NCBI GenBank assembly: GCA_014236755.1
Contig: JACCKY010000016.1
Coordinates: forward strand, 1-64,000
Source: Candidatus Petromonas tenebris
Lineage (GTDB): Bacteria; Bacillota; Clostridia; Peptostreptococcales; Caminicellaceae
Direction: 5' to 3'
Length of the DNA stretch: 64,000 bases
Shown: one piece after another, positions 60,437 to 64,000 of the stretch
Layout: each line of letters begins with the position of its first letter
Numbering within the stretch: position 1 is the stretch's first letter
The notes under the pieces: model-generated
Told to the model about the DNA's origin: nothing
Seen by the model: the letters and a program-made list of their open reading frames with translations, nothing else
Database searches by the model: none
Translations under genes and position numbers: made by a program

Positions 60437-60545
60437 GAGCGTGCCTAGCAAAGCTATAATTTGCTTACTGGTGGAAGTCCAGTCTAGGTAGTCGCAAGGA
60501 GACTAGTAACTTTAGTAACTATAAGAGTGTTAGGGAAACTGTCAG
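60437..60545 (+). other. Possible group II intron 5' fragment or structured RNA
   Basis: GAGCGTGCCTAGCAAAG, GGTGGAAGTCCAGTC, TCGCAAGGAGACTAG and GTTAGGGAAACTGTC resemble the domain I start of a bacterial group II intron (GUGYG 5' end and short helices). There is no maturase gene or 3' end. The repeat family 1 copy begins 13 nt later. A decayed intron at an island edge is plausible, but another structured RNA cannot be excluded. Confidence 0.35.
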
Positions 60546-60558
60546 ACAAGTAGTTAAA

Positions 60559-60735
60559 TTAACTTGCCTCGCTAGGTCCTTATAGATATCCTTCAAAAAT
60601 CCTCTTCGGGCTTCATAGAAGAGCTGTTTTAATAGAAAAGATTAGAGGTAAAAACAGCTCTTTAAAGTCACTTCAGAGGAAACATTGAAGGATATTTAAA
60701 ACTATACTGTTAGAGTATCTAGCACAAGAGGTTAA
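60559..60735. repeat. Fold-back repeat family 1, full copy at the island boundary
   Basis: 177 bp, same orientation as 144-322. It ends AGAGGTTAA at 60735, only 3 nt before the right copy of the 85-bp direct repeat. The position suggests it took part in, or marks, the junction. Confidence 0.88.
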
Positions 60736-60738
60736 ATT

Positions 60739-60823
60739 AAAAAGAATAGTTAAAAATTTTATAAAATATTGCTATTAAGAGCATGCAACAAGGTATGCTC
60801 TTTTATTAATGCAAAAATTCAGT
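60739..60823 (+). repeat. 85-bp exact direct repeat, right copy
   Basis: Identical to 47902-47986. It begins with the last codons and stop of the PfpI gene, without the rest of that gene, and contains its terminator. The racemase-type operon follows after about 120 bp, so before insertion it presumably stood next to the PfpI gene. Confidence 0.92.
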
Positions 60824-60945
60824 GTGCACTTTGCATATTAATATAACAATATAGTATTCCCATGAACACAAGAAAATATGATAATATTCAAACAACACAA
60901 AAAATTCTGAAATAATTAAAAAATAAAAGATGGAGGAGAGAAGCC

Positions 60946-61602
60946 ATGGAACAGCACAAGATTGCAGTAATACGAGTAGTTACTATAGAAGAAGAAAAAC
61001 TGAATTTACATGGAAAACTTATTGAAAAATACTTTCCCAACTTAATTACAGAATCATATTGCATACCTGACCAATACAATGGTGTATATGATGACATCAG
61101 CCATGAAATTGCAACTGAAAAGATTATCGATATAGTAAAACAGATACAGAGTCAGTATGACGGAATAATAGTAAGCTGTGCCGGCGATCCCGCTGTGGAA
61201 GTATTGAATCAGGAACTTGATATACCAATAGTTGGAGCGGGACATTCTGTAGCAAGTTATAGTTTAAACTTTGGAGATAAGATAGGGGTATTGGGAATAA
61301 GAGAAGAGGCACCGGAAGCTGTAAAGAAAATACTGGGCGATAAACTGGTGAAATCTGCTAAACCTGTAAAAGTTAACAATACAAATGACTTATTAACGGA
61401 AGAAGGAAAAAAATCCGTAATTGAGGCAGCAAAGAAACTAGAAGAAGCAGGTGTTGATACTATAATCTTAGCATGTACAGGATTATCCACCATAGGAGTA
61501 GCAAAATATTTAAATGACAATATAGGTATACCTGTCATTGATCCTGTATTTTCAGAGGCTTTAGTAATGAACAGCATATGTAAGTATAAATACTTTTTTT
61601 AG
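60946..61602 (+). CDS. Asp/Glu/hydantoin racemase family protein
   Basis: 218 residues. Two catalytic cysteines in the family positions: IVSCAGDPAV near 81 and ILACTGLSTIG near 184. Such enzymes racemise amino acids or hydantoins without a cofactor. It is followed by DUF917 and DUF1177 genes, a grouping that also occurs with AroM-like proteins. RBS GGAGGAGAG. The substrate is unknown; a cyclic amide or thiohydantoin fits the DUF917 gene. Confidence 0.83.
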   Translation: MEQHKIAVIRVVTIEEEKLNLHGKLIEKYFPNLITESYCIPDQYNGVYDDISHEIATEKIIDIVKQIQSQYDGIIVSCAGDPAVEVLNQELDIPIVGAGHSVASYSLNFGDKIGVLGIREEAPEAVKKILGDKLVKSAKPVKVNNTNDLLTEEGKKSVIEAAKKLEEAGVDTIILACTGLSTIGVAKYLNDNIGIPVIDPVFSEALVMNSICKYKYFF

Positions 61603-61614
61603 TAGGTGATATTT

Positions 61615-62703
61615 ATGGAAAGTTACAATATTAAAATTACTGAAGAAATTGCAGAGGCGGCTGTATTAGGGGGACTATTCCTTGGAGGGGGCGGTGGCGG
61701 TTCATCCAAGGAAGGAATGCGAGCTGCTGAAGAAGCTTTAAAATTAGGAGAATTAACATTAGTTTCCTATGATCATATAAACAGAGACGATATAGTAATT
61801 ACGGCATCAGCAGTAGGTTCACCGGCCGCGATAGAAAAGTTTGTTTCTGCTGAGCAGTGTAAGAAGGCATATGAAATGTATAGGGATTTACTTGATGGAG
61901 AAATAGGCGGAATAATTACCAATGAAAATGGGGGACATTCAACTACAAATGGATGGATAGTATCTGCAATGGCCGGTATACCTCTAATAGATGCTCCTTG
62001 CAACGGCAGGGCCCATCCAACGGCTTCCATGGGAAGTATGGGGTTAAGTCAAATAAAAGGATATAAGACTATACAAATAGCTATAGGAGGAAATCCAAAT
62101 CTAGGAAAAGAGATAGAAGTAATAGCGAAAGGAAGTCTAAATGCAACATCATCAGTAGTAAGACATGCGGCAGTTGAAGCAGGTGGATTGGTAACTGTCC
62201 TTAGAAATCCTGTAAAGGCAGAATATCTAGAGAACAATGCAGCTATAGGAGGTCTTAAACAAGCTATAGATATTGGAAAAGTATTTCTCAAGCATAAAAA
62301 AGATATGGAAGCTGTATTGAAAGAGTTGTCGGAAATGATTTCATTAGAAGTAATAGTAAGAGGAATAGTAAAGAAATATGAAATCAGAACCCAGGGAGGA
62401 TTTGATGTAGGATTTGTAGCAGTCGAAGCTCAAGATGGAGGTTATGAAATTACCTTCTGGAACGAATACATGACATTGGAATATGAAGGTGAAAGATTGG
62501 CTACTTTTCCCGACTTAATAGTTACTTTAGATAGTAAAACTGGAAGGGTTCTAACAAGTGCTGAACTAAAAGAGAAGGATGAAATTATAGTTGTAAAAGT
62601 GGACAGAGGTAAATTAAAACTTGGTCAAGGAATGTTTGATAAAAAACTTTTTCAAAAGGTTGAAGAGGTTCTAGAGAAAGAGATTATAAAATATGCATTT
62701 TAG
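61615..62703 (+). CDS. DUF917 family protein
   Basis: 362 residues. GGLFLGGGGGGSSKEGMRAA near 17, GGIITNENGGHSTTNG near 100, DAPCNGRAHPTASMGSMG near 122 are DUF917 hallmarks. Family members include S-methyl-thiohydantoin desulfurase and hydantoinase-linked proteins. The ATG at 61615 follows TAGGTGAT. Part of the racemase-DUF917-DUF1177 operon. Confidence 0.85.
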   Translation: MESYNIKITEEIAEAAVLGGLFLGGGGGGSSKEGMRAAEEALKLGELTLVSYDHINRDDIVITASAVGSPAAIEKFVSAEQCKKAYEMYRDLLDGEIGGIITNENGGHSTTNGWIVSAMAGIPLIDAPCNGRAHPTASMGSMGLSQIKGYKTIQIAIGGNPNLGKEIEVIAKGSLNATSSVVRHAAVEAGGLVTVLRNPVKAEYLENNAAIGGLKQAIDIGKVFLKHKKDMEAVLKELSEMISLEVIVRGIVKKYEIRTQGGFDVGFVAVEAQDGGYEITFWNEYMTLEYEGERLATFPDLIVTLDSKTGRVLTSAELKEKDEIIVVKVDRGKLKLGQGMFDKKLFQKVEEVLEKEIIKYAF

Positions 62704-62720
62704 AGAGGAGACGGTGCACA

Positions 62721-63653
62721 ATGCTTAAACAGGTTATGGAGATGTATGAGTTATTAGATAGTCCAAATGCAAGTGGTAAACAAATAGAAGAGTTTTTAAG
62801 AAGCAGAGGAGCAGAAAGTGTAGTGACTGAAACTGTAACTGGCGATAAGGGAAGTACAGATTTTATAAAAGTAACAATCAAAGGTAGTGAAGGTAAAAGT
62901 ATAGGTGGAGATGCTCCAACCTTGGGGATTATAGGAAGGCTTGGAGGTCTTGGGGCAAGGCCAGAAGTTGTTGGATTTGTATCAGATGGAGACGGCGCCC
63001 TTACAGTATTATCTGCAGCATTAAAGCTGATAGATATGAACAAAAATGGAGACACCCTAAAGGGAGATGTAGTAATTACAACTCATATTTGTCCTAATGC
63101 TCCTACTAGAGAACATTTTCCCGTTAGATTCATGGATTCACCAGTAGATATTGAAACAATGAACAAAATGGAAATAACAGACCAAATGGATGCTATTTTA
63201 TCTATCGACACTACAAAGGGCAACAAAATTATAAACACCAGGGGATTTGCTATTTCCAGCACTGTGAAAGAAGGATACATCCTAAAGGTAAGCGATGATT
63301 TGCTTGAAATTATGATGAGGACAAGCGGAAGATTGCCCTATGTATTTCCCATATCTCAGCAGGACATAACGCCCTACGGAAATGGACTTTATCATTTAAA
63401 TAGCATATTACAACCAGCCGTTGTTGCTAAGGCTCCTGTAGTAGGCGTTGCTATAACCACTGAGGTACCGGTTGCAGGTTGTGCTACTGGAGCAACCCAT
63501 CTTACAGACGTAGAAATGACAGCAAGATTTGTAGTTGAAGTAGCTAAAGACTTTGGAGAAAAGAAATGTAAATTTTACGATGAAAAGGAATATGAATTAA
63601 TTTTAAAGCTGTATGGAGATATGAAGAGATTCCAAACTAAAGGAGAGCAATAA
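62721..63653 (+). CDS. DUF1177 family protein
   Basis: 310 residues. MLKQVMEMYELLDSPNASG at the N-terminus, TLGIIGRLGGLGARPEVVG near 73, and THICPNAPTREHFPVRFMDS near 120 are DUF1177 features. Function not established. It follows DUF917 by 17 nt with RBS GAGAGGAGAC and precedes a truncated gene by 1 nt. Confidence 0.85.
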   Translation: MLKQVMEMYELLDSPNASGKQIEEFLRSRGAESVVTETVTGDKGSTDFIKVTIKGSEGKSIGGDAPTLGIIGRLGGLGARPEVVGFVSDGDGALTVLSAALKLIDMNKNGDTLKGDVVITTHICPNAPTREHFPVRFMDSPVDIETMNKMEITDQMDAILSIDTTKGNKIINTRGFAISSTVKEGYILKVSDDLLEIMMRTSGRLPYVFPISQQDITPYGNGLYHLNSILQPAVVAKAPVVGVAITTEVPVAGCATGATHLTDVEMTARFVVEVAKDFGEKKCKFYDEKEYELILKLYGDMKRFQTKGEQ

Positions 63654-63654
63654 A

Positions 63655-64000
63655 ATGAAAAAGATACAAGTTACCCTTTTAGTGGAAGAATCAAAGGAGT
63701 TGATTGCTAGAGCCATATTAGAGCATAAAAAGCTTAAAACTAGTTTAAAAAGTGGAAAGGTTATACTAAAGGGTGGCACAACAATTTCAAAAATAAGTGA
63801 AAAGATTATCGGAATACCTTTAAGAATATCCGGTCGAATCTCAGAAAGAGGTACTGTATCTAGTCTTATAAACTCAGACTGTCCTCATACTATCCTAATA
63901 GAAAAAAACAAAATAAGAAATATCGATAATAGCCTAAATGAAGAATTCAATAATTTAACCGAAAATGACTTGGTGATCATTGGAGCCAATGCAATAGATG
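63655..64000 (+). CDS. Uncharacterised protein, partial (runs off the window)
   Basis: The first 115 residues only. MKKIQVTLLVEESKELIARA then ILKGGTTISKISEKIIGIPL, and a lysine-rich C-terminal part ending NDLVIIGANAID. The GGTTISK segment may bind phosphate or a nucleotide. RBS AAAGGAGAG. Fourth gene of the racemase-type operon. No family recognised. Confidence 0.65.
   Translation, partial: MKKIQVTLLVEESKELIARAILEHKKLKTSLKSGKVILKGGTTISKISEKIIGIPLRISGRISERGTVSSLINSDCPHTILIEKNKIRNIDNSLNEEFNNLTENDLVIIGANAID

Noticed and set aside
60437-60545. Cobalamin riboswitch
   Set aside because: Words such as GGGAAACTG are present, but the order and the B12-box core are missing, and no B12 gene follows.
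1-64000. CRISPR arrays, rRNA and tRNA genes
   Set aside because: No regularly spaced short repeats, no rRNA-like blocks and no convincing cloverleaf were seen; a tRNAscan run would be decisive.

Overview
The window is low-GC, AT-rich DNA with strong Shine-Dalgarno sites and a gene content typical of an anaerobic, amino-acid- and organic-acid-fermenting member of the Clostridia (Tissierellia-like is my best guess; it is an inference from gene content). Markers are ferredoxin-linked enzymes, a CoA-type pyruvate:ferredoxin oxidoreductase, remnants of glycine/betaine reductase, a glycine riboswitch, three sigma-54 activators and no respiratory chain. Nearly all genes lie on the + strand.

Layout. 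1-7.2 kb: the 3' end of trxB, two fold-back repeats, a tandem glycine riboswitch with no obvious glycine gene behind it, then a three-gene NuoE/NuoF/(NuoG-GltD-FdhA fusion) electron-transfer operon. 7.5-8.6 kb: a deletion scar joining the start of a betaine/glycine reductase subunit to a betaine-type (BCCT) transporter that has itself lost its middle. 8.8-18.8 kb: a PrpR-type sigma-54 activator (frameshifted), a sigma-54 promoter, a LarA-like racemase, a LeuCD-like hydro-lyase, a TctCAB tricarboxylate transporter and malic enzyme; together these suggest maleate/D-malate-type catabolism to pyruvate. 19.0-27.6 kb: a second PrpR-type activator and sigma-54 promoter, a MatC-like carrier, a second LeuCD-like pair, a class III CoA-transferase, an HMG-CoA-lyase-like enzyme and a DmlA-like decarboxylating dehydrogenase; this fits citraconate/citramalate or methylmalate breakdown.

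27.8-42.5 kb: a sulfur-centred stretch. It has two lipoprotein rhodaneses, a split YeeE/YedE transporter with a TusA between the halves, an ABC transporter with one broken permease, two glycosyltransferase-fold proteins of the rSAM/selenodomain-associated type with an odd kinase, and a LysR regulator divergent from a GltD-like flavoprotein, a CCG-domain Fe-S protein, a rhodanese and a VTT membrane protein. 42.6-47.9 kb: an HPr-PAS-PAS-AAA sigma-54 activator, a sigma-54 promoter, dhaK-dhaL-dhaM, an HPr and a DJ-1/PfpI protein: PTS-dependent dihydroxyacetone phosphorylation.

47.9-60.8 kb: a probable genomic island, bounded by an exact 85-bp direct repeat that duplicates the end of the PfpI gene and its terminator. 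It carries a TRAP transporter, five proteins I cannot assign to a pathway (one has a molybdopterin-binding-type fold), a NadD, a pyruvate:ferredoxin oxidoreductase and a GntR/FCD regulator. The promoters of the TRAP and PFOR units share an identically spaced pair of palindromes overlapping the -10, which predicts one GntR-controlled catabolic regulon. This is the best candidate for an undescribed system. 60.9-64 kb: an Asp/Glu-racemase-like protein, DUF917, DUF1177 and a partial unknown gene in one operon.

Three families of palindromic (fold-back) intergenic repeats run through the window, one of them abutting the island boundary. Several loci (grdG/BCCT, the PrpR-like gene, an ABC permease) carry deletions or a frameshift, which means either real decay or assembly faults.
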